This document shows positions 1 to 13,582 of a DNA stretch of 64,000 bases, in pieces. A model generated the notes under the pieces. The model saw nothing but the letters and a program-made list of their open reading frames with translations. It made no database searches and had not been told where the DNA came from. This DNA is from Pontederia crassipes (taxonomy: Eukaryota; Streptophyta; Magnoliopsida; Commelinales; Pontederiaceae), in NCBI GenBank assembly GCA_030549335.1, contig JAUKPH010000028.1:186001-250000 (forward strand), in the 5' to 3' direction. Positions within the stretch are counted from its first letter, which is position 1; each line of letters begins with the position of its first letter. The translations under genes and the position numbers were made by a program.

Positions 1-1071
1 CTAATGGAGATTGGATCCACTAATTATTTAATTAGTCCAACTTTAATCAGGGGGCTTCGTAATTGGAGCGGGGGCATCGATCTGATTAAATTAACACGGG
101 GCTACGTCTCATGTCCTTGTTTCTTGCTCTGTATAGCTTTTGGGGCAACACGTGCGCTCCGCACGTGGGAGATAGCGGGCACCCCTAAATGGCGTGCATT
201 AATTAAGTTAATTAATTGTGGATTAGTTGGACACTCTTTACGTTAATATTTTTTGTCTCTGTTATCTTTCGGAGAGGGGAAAAAAGGGTGATGTGGCTTT
301 TCTATAGGTATGATTTCTTCAAATAATTAAATTTAAAGAGTAATTAATTATCATCGTCTTAATCTTGTGATTTATTGTATTGTATAATTAATTAAGTCCA
401 ATTAATGGTGCTATTAATTTGGACAAGATGATTTGTGCTTTGGCTGCGTGTGTATATATATAATTAATTAGCTCCACAATTATCATTGTTAGTAGTAGAA
501 AGATTACATAGTTGGCTTTTTTTTCCCATTCCTTTGTTGGAATTTTAAAGAAGTAGGCTAGTCGAATATTTTTTTAGGACTTTTTTCCTAAAAGAATAGC
601 TTATAACTAGTAATAATTTAGATCATCATTTAAATAGATTATCACTATTTAAATTATCAATAATATCATATTATAATATTTGACAAGTAATGATGATATA
701 AATAATAGTTAAAATAGTTAGAGAGAAAAATATCAAAATATCTCTAAAAAATATTTTAAATTTTGATCACATATTGTTATAAAAAATAAAAAATAAAGAA
801 GTGAATATAAATAAAAGAAGATGAAGCAAAATTAATAGTTATTTGTAAAATATTTCAAATAATAAAGGAGATGAAATTGAATGATATTTTATTTATTAAT
901 AACATATTTAAAATTAAAATTTTGATGAAAGTGATATTTTCGTCAAAATATATTTCAAGCAATTTATAATCTATAACTTATGTCTGCTATTTGAATTATT
1001 AATGAGATGATAATTAAGATTACTAAATTAATTAAAATTAATGATAATCAAACGTAGTTATAGGTGTTCAC
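1..1071. other. AT-rich intergenic DNA
   Basis: I see no supportable gene here. The short open frame at 4-246 has no recognisable domain and ends in AT-rich DNA. The stretch is dominated by TTAATTAA-like runs and simple A/T sequence. Confidence 0.5.
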
Positions 1072-1470
1072 GGATCGAATTTGACCCAACTCGTGAATAA
1101 ATTCGACCCGACCTGGGTCAGATTTCAATTTCTTTAACATAGAATATGACCCAAACCGGTCCAGGGCCGAGTTGGGTCGAGTGATCGAGTTACTCAACCA
1201 TCATTTTTTAAAAAAATTCTCTTCATTTTTTTAATATAAAAATTTATTTAATATATTATTATATATAAAAACTATTGTTTTAAATATTTAGATATTTTTC
1301 TACATACAAAATACTTTATTTCATATTTTTTAAAAAATTTTAAATGATATTATTTACTTAAATTAACTAATTTTTTTAAAAAAATACGAGTCATCGGATC
1401 AATTGTGGTCGGGTCAGGTTGGATCCGCCCGGAGGATCAGATTCTCGGGTTCACTGGGTCGTGAACACCC
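1072..1470. mobile_element. Short TIR element (hAT-like MITE)
   Basis: The left end reads GGTGTTCACG at about 1073. The right end carries the reverse complement, GTGAACACCCCTA, at 1461-1473. Both ends run into GC-richer subterminal DNA with GGGTCG / CGACCC motifs, and the roughly 150-bp centre is very AT-rich. No coding capacity is visible. The (TA)GGGGTGTTCA terminus is common in plant hAT-type MITEs, but no clean 8-bp target-site duplication is visible, so the superfamily is inferred. Confidence 0.5.
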
Positions 1471-1578
1471 CTAAACATAGTCAAATAAATTAATGTGACA
1501 CTGAAAATTTTAAATAAAATAATCAATACGTTATCTACATGTCTCGTATCAAACTGTCCATATTTTCAATTTAACACG

Positions 1579-1637
<59 letters not shown>

Positions 1638-4600
1638 TGTATTTTTTTTGTCGATTGGTGAAAGGTAATTAAAGATGTCCTTGCCAATAAAAAGGAAGGA
1701 AAAAGATGTCTGCTTTTGTGGAAGTCACTTGGAAAGTAGGAGGAGAAAATCATGTACCCATTTTCAAAACAAGAACAAAACATACAACAATTCAAAGAAA
1801 TAAGATAATAATTAGAGGGGTGCAAGAGGGCACTCGAAACACCAAGTTGATGTGCAAAAATACGAGCGGAGTTTGGATGGTGGATGGGATGCATGCATGC
1901 ACTTGGTAGTACTAGTAATTGGGATCATGCACCTACGCATGCATGCATGCATGATGCATGCACCCGTACATGTTTCTACAGATCCCCCCGGGGCCTACTT
2001 AATGGGCATTGTCATCATCAAATCCTCTCTATTTTCCCTGTCATTCATCTATTTTTAATTGTTGGCCACACAATCTCTCAGACACACACAATTTTGAAAA
2101 AAAAATTATTAACTATATATTTATTTTTTTTCAATTAAATTATTGAAATCGTCAATTTCATGAGAATATAACTAAATGCTACTTGAAAGCTAAAAGCTAG
2201 GCATGCAAGAAAAATTCAACAAATCCGAAAAATTTATCCGACCAAAAAAATCGAATTAAAAAAGTTAAAAATTTGAACCCTGAACATGATTTAGGATTAT
2301 TTTTAACAAATTAAAATTCACCAATTAAAATTAGGGTCTATTTGAAAAAAAAATCGTAGAAATTCGTGGAGGTCTTTTTCAATTTATATCTTTTTATTTA
2401 TATAATTAATTCATAGATTATCATTTTTTATTACAGATAACATAATTTTTATATAATTCCATATTTTTTTATCACATTATCAAGCTCTAATTAGATAACT
2501 TTAGATTTTAGGAGTATATTTTATATTACTTTTAATTTATTATATATATTTTAAAGTATAATTATATAAAAGTAGAGCTTAAAAAATTATCAAAAAATCG
2601 ACCAGCTAAGGATGATTTTTATTGTTTTAGCTAAGGATGATTTTTATTGTTTTAAATGATTTTAGGATGATTTTTTAAATTTTAAAAATTGATCCAAAAA
2701 TAGCGGATAACTTTTTTGAATAAAAAATTCAATCCGACTAAGACTACTTTCACCGTCATAAAAAAAATTATACTAAAATTATCATAATAAACTTAACAAT
2801 AAGAGCTTGAATATATTTTAGGGTATGCCTTTGAACCGGATAAATCTACTCTACCAAAAGAAATTTTAAGAATTCGAACATAGTTTAGTGTACTTTTCAA
2901 ATGCAATAAAATTGGTCCATTCAAACTAAGGATCCATCCGGAGAAAAAATCATAGAGGTCATGGAGCACATATTTATTTGTATTATTAATCCATAAGTAA
3001 TCATATATATATATATATATAGTGCTATGTTTTATAGTTAACTACAAAATTAAATATATTTATTTTAATTTCAACATACTATCTAGTATCTACTTTTTTA
3101 AAAAATATTATTACACTAAAGTCATATTCTAAAATATCGTTCAAAAGAAATCACTCGTCAGAAAAAGATTTTTTTTATCTTAGGATTGTTAAATTAGAAA
3201 TTTTGATTAAAAAATATTGAGTATTTTTTAATAAAAAAATATTCGGTTTGAACCATTTACATATAAAAATTTAAAGAAGATGAAATCGCTAAACCAATAA
3301 ATTTATCGAAACAAAATATGAAGAAAAAAGTCCAAGAAATTATGCTATGTATCCGAAAAAAAATGTTGGAAATGCTAAATTTTGTAAGAGAATCCAATAA
3401 TCGTACCAAAACACAAAGATCCATCAAACATATTATATATTTATATATAGGATTTTCTTGTTATAAAAAAACAAATCAAATTAATGTGGCATGTTGTACG
3501 AAAATGTCGAGACATGCTTTGCCTATGTAAGATTCCACGTTAAGATGGGTCCCATTTTTTTTTATGTGCATGTCAAAAAAGGCATTCGCCAAGAGACGTG
3601 CACCTTTGAATAGTTCTTCCCAAGATGCAACGTATCTATAGGTACTATGAAGTGACACATATTATTTTAATATTCTTTTTTATATAAAAGAAAATTGGAG
3701 ATTAATTTTTAGCGTTAATCTAATTATATTCTCCTGTTATTTTTTTCTAATTCGACCGTTTTTTTATGTGAAAAATACACTATGCAGCAGTCATATCTGA
3801 CAGTTATATTTAAAAGCCTTTATTACATGGGAATTAAGAATCAACTCGATATTTAATTACTATAAACAAAACAACTTTTATAGTTTTGACTTTTGAGAAT
3901 ATTGGACGTGAGAAAAAGACTTTATATATATATAAACAGGAATAATTTTGTATTAGATAAATGCACCACTTCTATACCTCAATATTATTAATTTAAGTAG
4001 CTATCAACTGATCAAAGTCCAAAAACATATTACGTCTATGAAAATAAGTAAAATAGTTTAGATATGATATCCTACTCCTAAATATATAAAAAAAATTAGT
4101 TTACAATATATTGATGATAATGATATGAAGTATGAACACAACGACCCTTTAGAAAATATGACTTCCTGAAATTAATTAATTTTGTTTCCATCATGGAGCC
4201 CCTCAATAAATGCATTAGACTTTGTTAGGCTCCCTGATCACAACTTCATTGATGATAACTGAGTTAATTTTTAAAACTGTTTTTTTAAAGAATAGATGTA
4301 TAATAGTTAGCTGAGTAAGTAGGGGGAAATTTTATTAAGGCACATCCCTCTTCCATTTACATAATGGTCATATCATATATTTTTTGTATTATATATGCAA
4401 TCATTATGCGCATATATAAATTTAATCTAATTAAGTCAGATGTTATCTCCAACATATTATATCAATTGCCACCAATCATGCTTTCAATTCAACAGTGTAT
4501 CATGAAGGATGGTGCTTGTGAGTGCAATGTTTGGTCAACACACACATCAATGTCTGCAATTTTTGTCCCCAAAAAGTTGTTTAAATAAATAGTGATAATT

Positions 4601-6369
4601 AATTATAAGCAATAATCAATGTTGTTTTAGTCTATTTTATTTTAGGGCAATGGGGGGGACTACCCATGTGGAGTTGGCCAAGAATCATAGGCCAAAGGGA
4701 TATATAATCTTAAAATGTTTGGAGTGTGTCATTTTGCCCTAAATTCGTGGAATACCTTGGGACATATCAACGAAGATTTTTATTAGTGTGGGGGGGGAGA
4801 ATATAACTACTTTATTTGCCTTTGAGTGGTGTGCAAGTTCATTTTACAATTGTTTCCAATACTTTATTTCGATCGATTCAGAAATAAATGTGGACCAATC
4901 CATCGATCTGTCAACAATTATTTGTACCAAAATATTTTAAAAATGAATATTATACTCCTCTAAAAGAAGATTTATGTCCCATCCTTCCTTATTGTCAATT
5001 ATCTTTTCTGTCTGCACAGTGAATATTATATTCTCTCCCTCACACACATTTTTTTTAAAATATATATTTTTTATTTTGTCAATATATGCAATGATATTAA
5101 ACACACACATATATATATATAGTAGTTCCTCATATATCATGAAAAGCTATTAATTAGTTGAGTTCGAGATTAAACAAGAAGCAGTTAATTCATTCTAAGA
5201 ACGTTAACGTTTAACAACCCAAGTTTGAAATCATTTGTTGGGACTTATAGAGATAATGTTGTATTATGAGTCTCTCTCTATATATATATATATATGCTGA
5301 CAAATGAGTGAGTTAATAATTAACTGAGAACTATTCGAAATGATGTGACGTTGGAGATTAGTAAAACTGTGGTCGGCGTTTGCCAGCCATTCATGTCGTA
5401 TATATGGTCTTATTAGTTAGCCAACAACCTTATTTGACCCTAACCCCACCACTAATTGTCATATATATATGATCCCGTCCCTGATGTGACTTCATTTTTT
5501 TTTGTCCAATTCATGTTGAATTATCCATATATTAATCACGTCACGACATAAACAAAAATATTTATTAATCGCGGTTGAAAGGAAAGTACGTACTACGTTT
5601 ACTTAATTAATTAAGAATTTAACGGGAGTGTTCTTGTAAAAGATTGACACCATATTCCATCTTCTTATCGTTGATTTTTTTAAAAAAAATATTAATAAAA
5701 ATTACTTAAATAAAATAAAATATGGTGTGTGTATATACACAGCAGTATTTTAAAGTAATAAAAAGTAAATAACAAATTAAAGTTAATATAAATTATAAGA
5801 TGTAATAAAAAAAACTAAAATTATCAGAATAAGAATTCCATGAGAAGACAGAAGAATTATAAAGAAAATTATTATATCAACAATAAAATTCAATGACTTC
5901 ACAAATTAATTATATAATAGGCTCAGTTTTGTTTTTTTGGAAGAGATACTAATTTGAGCGGATGAATTTCTTTGTATTAAACATTCATCTTAAATTAAAT
6001 TCATATTTCTAATTTCTAATTTCTAATTTTTTATTTTCCAACGTCGGATAAAAATATTGGTTTATTCAGTTTTATTTTATAGCATGTTTAAACGATACAA
6101 CGTCAGAAAGCAAAAAGACTAAACCGATTTCGTTTAGTGTAATGAAGGATGAATTGTGTTTTGAAATCGTTGACCGTCTCGTACTCGATTTTTTTAAAAA
6201 AAATCATCGTTTTAATTACAATTTATTCATATATCGCTGATATTTTAACACCGAATTAATCATACTCCAAAGAATATCCAACTAAAAAAAGACGTGACTG
6301 AGTGAAATGGTGGAAAGGTTCTTGATGATGTTATCATTATTCGAATGCTTCAATGGCTCCATACAGTTC
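1471..6369. other. AT-rich intergenic DNA with simple repeats
   Basis: About 4.9 kb without a supportable gene. It contains an AAT microsatellite (1580-1633), a cluster of ATGCATGC palindromes (1886-1964), a short tandem duplication of about 25 bp at 2604-2653 and several TA runs (for example 3006-3020, 5101-5120 and 5277-5295). The small open frames at 1571-2138, 3318-3658, 4364-4588 and 4937-5140 show no domain, no codon bias and no splice context, and I treat them as chance. Confidence 0.5.
1580..1633. repeat. AAT/ATA microsatellite
   Basis: An almost perfect run of the trinucleotide AAT, about 17 units, in intergenic DNA. Confidence 0.95.
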
Positions 6370-6371
6370 AA

Positions 6372-6459
<88 letters not shown>
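6370..6459. repeat. Long AAT microsatellite
   Basis: About 30 uninterrupted ATA/AAT units, the longest simple repeat in the window. In one frame it reads as poly-isoleucine, which is not a real protein. A tract this long should vary in length between individuals. Confidence 0.97.
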
Positions 6460-6462
<3 letters not shown>

Positions 6463-7362
6463 CGATGGATTTGGATTTGGATCTTGTTCTTTCCATGTTA
6501 CGTCCCTGAAACCCTTCTTCCTTCAAATTAAAGCCTCTGGAATTCCCGACTTCTGAGAGGCCGGAAGCTCCCCTTCTCGCCGGGCCGGCGGCTCTTCTCC
6601 GAAAAGCCAGGGGTAGCGCCCCAGGCGCCGGAGAGGCTTCCGATGTGCATCTAATTTGGAACTGAAATCAAAGCTAACCCGGACGTCGAACGCTAGAGAC
6701 TCAATCTTCTTAGGGGTTGAGGCGGTTAATTTTTTTTTTTTTTTTGTTCTATGGTTATACGCGACGACTTAGAGCAGCAGTTTGGAATGTGGACATGCGT
6801 CTTGTCTACACAAATTGTGGAGGTTACATGTACTCGTCTTGACACAAACTTGCTTTATTCTGTGAAGCAGAACACAAGACAAGAGGGATTTAACAATTTC
6901 GATGCTATTAATTAGCAATCAACTTTGAGTTGATGTGAGAAAACGCTGTAAAATAAGTTGTAGTATATCATAAGGTAATCGTAAATTCAATATTTTTTTC
7001 ATTAAAGCCACCTGAAATGGGGCTCGTAGGCTTCAACCTTCATCCATACCCTATTGTTTAAGTAAGAAAACAAATAAATGGATGGGTTCTTCATCAATTG
7101 CCCATGAGATTATTAAATAATGATTGCACAGTCGGACAGGATGAAGACTGTTATACATCATTGCCCCCTACCTCTCATAATTACTTGGAAGAGGCTCCCC
7201 CGCCGTCCTGCTGCATTGATTTGTTTTCCTTCTCTTCTTTGGGGAAAAAGCAGCCTTAAAATCCATGTGAAATTGGTTCTTGGAAGGGTTAATGAGTGTT
7301 CGCTTGCTAAGATGTGATAGGCGTACGACCTCTATTCATCCAGGATATTTCATTAAGATCAT
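6460..7362. other. Intergenic DNA downstream of LCAT4, with a GC-rich island
   Basis: The 3' side of the minus-strand phospholipase gene. Positions 6538-6700 form a GC-rich island with both strands open for about 40 codons but no recognisable domain. An 18-T run follows at about 6730. The rest is AT-rich and probably includes the 3' UTR of the phospholipase gene immediately next to its stop at 7363. Confidence 0.4.
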
Positions 7363-9055
7363 TCACAGTGGCCTTTCTTCTCCGAGGACTGTCGCGGAAG
7401 GAGGTATGGCCATCACTTTGGACCTTGACAATGCATGCTTTGCCTCTTCTTCTTCCACACCCAACCACTGTTTCAAAAGCTGAAATACTCTTTCATCCTT
7501 CAGCAGCCCCCGGTGGGTACCCTTAATTCCCACCCTTGCAGTTGCAGAAAAACCGTCAGCCTGGCCATGCAGAACATGAAAGCTCAATCAAGAATTATCC
7601 CAAAAGCAGGTATATATGGTCAAAACCACAGGGAACAACTAAGCTGCATGCATAGTTTTGCTCTACATATGGTGAGAACTGTTAATGCACACGATTCTCA
7701 AGGATAAACTTATTTGTTTCCTAAACTTGGCTGATTAATGGGGACAGGAGATCTATTTACCGTGGCAGATTCAGAAGGGACAGTTCCATCTCCATCTACA
7801 TAAGAATATTCAGGCTGAAAAAGAACAACTAAAAGTTTAGGGAAACTAATATTTTTCGTTCAGGAACATGCACAAAGAAAGATGGTGTATAGCTGTACCA
7901 TTGTATGACACACTTCCGACAGATCACCAATAGGAGAAGTTTCAGATCCATAGCTGCAACAACACATTCGAAAAACAATATACGATGGATTAAGTACATT
8001 TAATAATGTAAATAAACGACAATTAAGAAACATCTCACCAGGTTAACCGTGATACTAATTAGTCCTTATTTGACAAATAAATAACATCAGTAAAGCATCG
8101 GGTAACGTAGAATTAATATCACATATCAATATAATAAACAAGATAATGATGCTTCTGTTTCCGGTCTCACTCTGCCAGGTTAATTAACTGGTTGATTATG
8201 GAGATGAGTACTAATTTTAGAGAAAATGAAGTTTGGAGGTCTGTTTATCTAATCTAAGATACACCAATCGAGATGCCTCTTGGCAAAACCAAAACATCCA
8301 TATTCCTTGTGTTAAAATTGATGACAGCAGCATCGATACATACTACACATGAATAATATACACAAGTACAGCTTGACCAGCTCAAAATTCATTCTCAAGC
8401 CTAGCTTGTTTGTAAAATTACCAACTCATCACCTAACAATCAGCAAGAATTCCTGTAAACACTGCAGCAAGCATGCCTTTGCCACAGTATTACAAACAAC
8501 ACCGAGGTATAAGGATGCTTTACATGTCTTGGTTGCTACTCGCTAGAAAGTTACATGATTATATTTATTTTATAAATCAGACAGATTTGAGCAATACTAC
8601 AATTCACCACAAAAGTTATATAGCTAAGAAAATTAAAATTGAAGAGTAAGTTTAATACTTCATTAGCAAGTAGTAAATAAATATGCTGTGAAGATACGAA
8701 TTTATCATATATGTATAAGGTATATAATCACGTACCAAACATCATATGGACTGTCGAATGATGTTCCAAATATATTATAAAATTTGACACTCTTTGGTAA
8801 CTGGGCCTCATCAAGTATTCGACGAGTGCCAACAGCCCATTTGAGGATGGAGAAGTTGAACGGTAAAGGAACAGATTTTCCATTATATATCAGCTGTAGA
8901 GGTTAGTAAAAAGGGAATGTCAAATGGAGTATTCTATCTATATCAACTATAACATAACATACAACCTTGAAAAGAGATACATCAGAAACTACACATAATT
9001 CACTATGCTTCATGTGCTTAGATAAATACTTGGGTAAGGATCAGCCAAAATCCGT

Positions 9056-9088
<33 letters not shown>

Positions 9089-12054
9089 ATGAAAATCATA
9101 AGTCAGGCCTCACAATGAGTACCTCATTATCCCTTAGAGCTTCTTCAAATAATGACGTGCAGTTTTTTGGGTCATACAACTCCAACTTAGCAACTTCATC
9201 CTTTTCATTTCCTTTCCGCCACACGCACACCAACGGTTGTTGTGTCCAATTGAAATTTGGGTTTGGCAGCATTTCATAAATAGATGGACACTCAACCAAC
9301 TAAAAAGTTCACAAAACACAAAATCAGAAGTCAATAGAAATACACTATTGAAGTTTCATCCAAAAACAAAATTTTGGTCTGATTTAATGGATGGCCAAAG
9401 AGCGTTCAGATTTTTTCAATATCTTGAATGGTAGAAAAAGCTAATATAATTGTCTTTAAAACAGCAAGATATATCATTTGAAATTATAGTAAAAACTAAA
9501 CAGAAGCTACTAGTCAAACAAATCAGACATCATGCCAAAATGAATAGTTCGTTAAGATGTTTCTCTCATAAACGTAAATACAAGCACAAGAGCAACACTA
9601 GGGAATATGCTTCTCATAATCTTTTGAAGCAAAGCAGATGGCTCAATATGACTAAAGCAACTCGGTGGTCAGATCTCTCTTGAGAAATCAGATTTTAATT
9701 TGTTTATTATCTTGAAAAATGAACTCCATTGTATGTTTGCAACACATAACGAAATCTCCATCTTCTACTAAGTCAGAATGTTATGGGCATTGCTGGCTGA
9801 CAGTTGGTCTGTGAATTGAAAAACAACAAGAGGAAGATTTGAAAACTCGTCAGGGATACTCACCAGTTACCAGGCCCAGATAGTTGTCCATCAGGCAGGA
9901 TAACGGGAATGGAAAAGGCTCACATATAATAATCAATGCAAAAACAACACTGAAAAAAATAATGAATGCAAAATTACCCCTAAAATCGGTCCAACATGCT
10001 GACTGTTCAGTCCGGCAAATGCTGGGGTTTTTGCCAAGAAGAGTTTTCATAATATAAGAAAAACTAAAGAACTTGTCAAAACTAACAAATCCTTAAAATA
10101 GAAAGGATGAACATTCACTTTTTTTTAACAGAAGTCAGGACAGGCTTAGGGAAGAAAATGATTGAAAATTGTAAATGTATTAATGTACAAATATTTTTAT
10201 GTCAATTGTCACAACATGCAAATGTTACAACTCACATGTCTGTATCATCAAATTAACTCACAGACTAAAGAATTACCAGCTGATGCATTGTCCATCTAGA
10301 AACAAAGAAGAAGCTTTCAAAACCATAAACAAATTGCAAGCCAGTTAAAAGAGAATCACTGATGCATCCTGGTGCACCTGTTTAACATAAACTGGTGATC
10401 AGCAACAGACACCGTCTTGTCAAGTACAAATAATTATGTAGAAGAAAACAAAAATATTCCTGAGAGGTTAGCTACCTTGAAAGGGGCAAGCAATGCAAAT
10501 CCATTTGTTCACGTACTTTGCAAATACCTGATCAGTAACATTGTAATTCATTCCACATCATTGCAGGACATAAAATATCCTGACTCAAACAATAGGCATA
10601 GGAGTCAACAAATTTGACTTAGAAGACTACGCACATCATTGTGTAGTGACATGAAACACCGCACGAGCAAACCGCCCATGGAATGTGAAATTATGTTTAC
10701 TCTTTTACCCCCAGAAGCCTTATAAGCTGTTTCAAGTTTTGATATCAAGCCATCCATTAATTTGCCAATTCTGCAACCATATATGTTTTTCAGCTTTCAG
10801 CATCGTCAAGTTAGCTTTATCATATAGTAAGATAACTTCAACTTGATCACATAAATAATCACATTTTGAATTTGTGATGGCCATTCTTACCTAACACTCT
10901 GACGGAAGTCATAACCATATCCAAAAAGTGTGGTTCCTTTCTCATATCCACATCCAATGAGCATATCAATCATGTCGTGGAAATGATATACCTCAGTGAG
11001 GTGCAAAACTTTCGTCATCTGGAAGTTCATGGAGAGGAAACAAACTTAAAAGAGAAAAAATGCATATGAATTGCTTCACTGACGTCTGCATTCGTCTTTA
11101 GTGAAGCCAATTTATCAAATAGTTAATAGACTTCAATAGAGAGGGTAAAAGGTCTAGCAACAGGAAATGAAACTTAGAATGACAAGTAGAGCATCCTTGA
11201 TCCGAATGCAGCAATGCTTCACACAATGAGCTTGCATTACAAGTGGAAGGAAGTACAGATAGAATTTAGTACTGACTTAAATGTATCGTGAATCTGTTAG
11301 GCTCAGAAAAAATCAGTAAATGAGCACACGCATGTGAAATATAGACGTCCATTTAAAATTGGCATTCGCATTAATTTGTGGGATATTAAATAGAAAATGT
11401 GTGCGATTTTGCAGGATTTAAGGTTAGAACAGTCTCCCAACATTGCTCCGGGCAAACAAGTATTTGTACGCATGGAAACGACTTCACGATTGACGTTTGA
11501 AACTTGTACTGTTTTTTCCCTCTTTTTTACTTGTATTGTTTACTTATTTAGGAATAGACAAAAGAGAAGAACTCCATTAACTGCTATTGTAAAACTCACC
11601 CATGAAGGATCCAAGATATCGATCGCTTCCAGACCGTAGTCGCCATCGGGGACAACGATTTCCACATCAGAATCCAACGATTCCGTGTACCCTGCAACAC
11701 CGACAACAAGAAAGAAAAACAACTTTGCGTCAATTTTTTTCCCCGGAAACACGAGACAAAGGAAAGAGGGGGGAAGGAAAGAGGATCAAGGACCACGGAC
11801 GAACCGGTGTCGGAGTTGTAGGTCGACCAGAGGTACTTCTTGAACTCGAGGTTGGCGAGTAGGATCCGCACCCACACGCGGATGGACCTCCCGCTCTTTT
11901 TGTCCCTCGCGTTCAGCACCGATCCCCCCATGCCGGAGACCAGCAGCACCGGCTCCAGCTCCCGCTCCGACTCGTCTCCCCGACGCCGTCCCCGGCGCCG
12001 CCTCCGCCGGCGGCCGCAGATGAACGGGAGGCGCCACCCACAGTCGCCGAGCAT
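7363..12054 (-). CDS. LCAT4: LCAT4-like phospholipase A / acyltransferase, 11 exons
   Basis: Member of the lecithin:cholesterol acyltransferase family. The closest known type is plant LCAT4, a cytosolic phospholipase A of the alpha/beta hydrolase fold that releases fatty acids from phosphoglycerides. Exons (plus coordinates, read downward): 12054-11805, 11691-11600, 11018-10891, 10770-10635, 10527-10476, 10377-10277, 9299-9123, 8893-8736, 7953-7899, 7814-7761 and 7560-7363. All junctions are GT-AG and in phase, giving 466 residues (Arabidopsis LCAT4 is about 450). The oxyanion segment SGMGGS is at 40-45. The nucleophile lies in SHSMGG (Ser187), the acid in YVDGDGTV (about Asp390/392) and the base in GTHRGLL (His417). 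An Arg-rich stretch (about 15-25) follows the start. There is no signal peptide and no transmembrane segment. The ATG at 12054 opens the GC-rich first exon and no in-frame ATG lies just upstream. The gene looks intact. Confidence 0.93.
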
Positions 12055-12139
12055 CTCGATCCACTAAGCGGCGGAGTTCTCATGGAGGAGCAGGAGCAGG
12101 CGGTGGTGGTTCTTAAATGAACCGAACAGAGACGCGGGG

Positions 12140-12170
<31 letters not shown>

Positions 12171-12171
12171 T
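12140..12171. promoter_or_regulatory. CT/GA tract in the LCAT4 leader
   Basis: An AG/GA tract of about 32 bp, read as CT on the coding (minus) strand, 86-117 bp upstream of the LCAT4 start codon. Such tracts are typical of plant 5' UTRs and core promoters, and BBR/BPC (GAGA-binding) factors bind similar sequence. Function here is inferred from position only. Confidence 0.5.
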
Positions 12172-13536
12172 CTCCAACTAGTCGTGGGAAGAAGGACAGT
12201 TACGTTTTCTTGCGAAGCGGGAGTTTTTTAGTAGTTGGGGAACACTGAGACAATAAGGCCCGTCGGATTAGTGGATAAGGCGATGGATACCGTTGGATCT
12301 GATGATTCGCCTCCGGTAGCGTGTGTTTACGTGTCGGCCATCGGGAGTTGTACCTGGAGATGGAAGAAAGGTATCGAAATGAGTCGATTTTGATTCCGGG
12401 AAATATACCACACGTGACACCCCGCACGCCCTTCTGGATTATTTATGTTTCACAAAAAAAATTTCAAAAAAAAACAACCAAATTATCCACTCAACCAAAT
12501 AATAATAACTATATAAAATCTCATAATAGCATAAATAATTTCACCGAAAAACACAAAAAGTTGCGTCAGTTGATCCAACTCTTATTATTTATTACTTTTT
12601 GAGCTACTATTTTTAAACACTATAATGAATTACTCCAATTTAAAATGATTAAATATGTCAACATGACAACAAATAAATATGAAAAAAATAAGTATCTGTA
12701 TAGCTTTCATAAATAGTAAAAAAAAAGTATAAGGATATCTCAACATGAGAAAAAATCAACAAATATATAGCTTTCATAAATAGCGTCTGTATTTGGAGTT
12801 TGCCTGCAAAAATAAGTAAGAAAAAAAGTTATCTGACCACAATAAAACTCCAATTAACGTATAAATATTATGGTAACATTTCATTGATTAATCAATGTTA
12901 CAACTTTTTGCAGAAGATTGCGTTATTTAATCCATTTGTGTTAGGCACAAGTGGAAAACAAAGAGTAACGGAAGTGCATAATATTTGACACACATGACAC
13001 ATCCCCTTGTGGTACATAATAAATAAAATGTATCATCGTCAAATAAAAGATGTGCATTGTTATTCTTCGATTATTAATTAAATAGTTGCATCCCATATAC
13101 ATTGAGAATTATGAACTCATATTTGAATATCCAATCATGCAGCTAATGTTATATTTTTTTATTCTTTCAATATTGAATTGCAAGATCTCCGGCAAAATGA
13201 AGTATGCAATAAAGTCCAAGTTGTCTTAATTTTGTCGGTCACTAATGGCCTTGGAATTAAAAAAAATGGATCCCGTGGTAATAAAAAATTAGCGTTTTAA
13301 TGCAACTGTTTAATTTGTTCTCTATGTTTTCTGTTTTAAAATTTATGTGATAAAAGAATATCATAATAATTGTTCATCACCAAATCCTAATTACGTGACT
13401 AATTTTTTATTCCAAGTCTTAGTGAGTATTTATCATTATTAATTCCTTTATTTTTCGCCTGATCCCATTTTTATCTTATAATTATTTAGGTCAACTTATA
13501 ATCTACATTATCAGTGACATCCAGATAAACCTATTA

Positions 13537-13582
<46 letters not shown>

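Noticed and set aside
6307..6531. Frame with a long poly-isoleucine stretch
   Set aside because: Translation of the AAT microsatellite.
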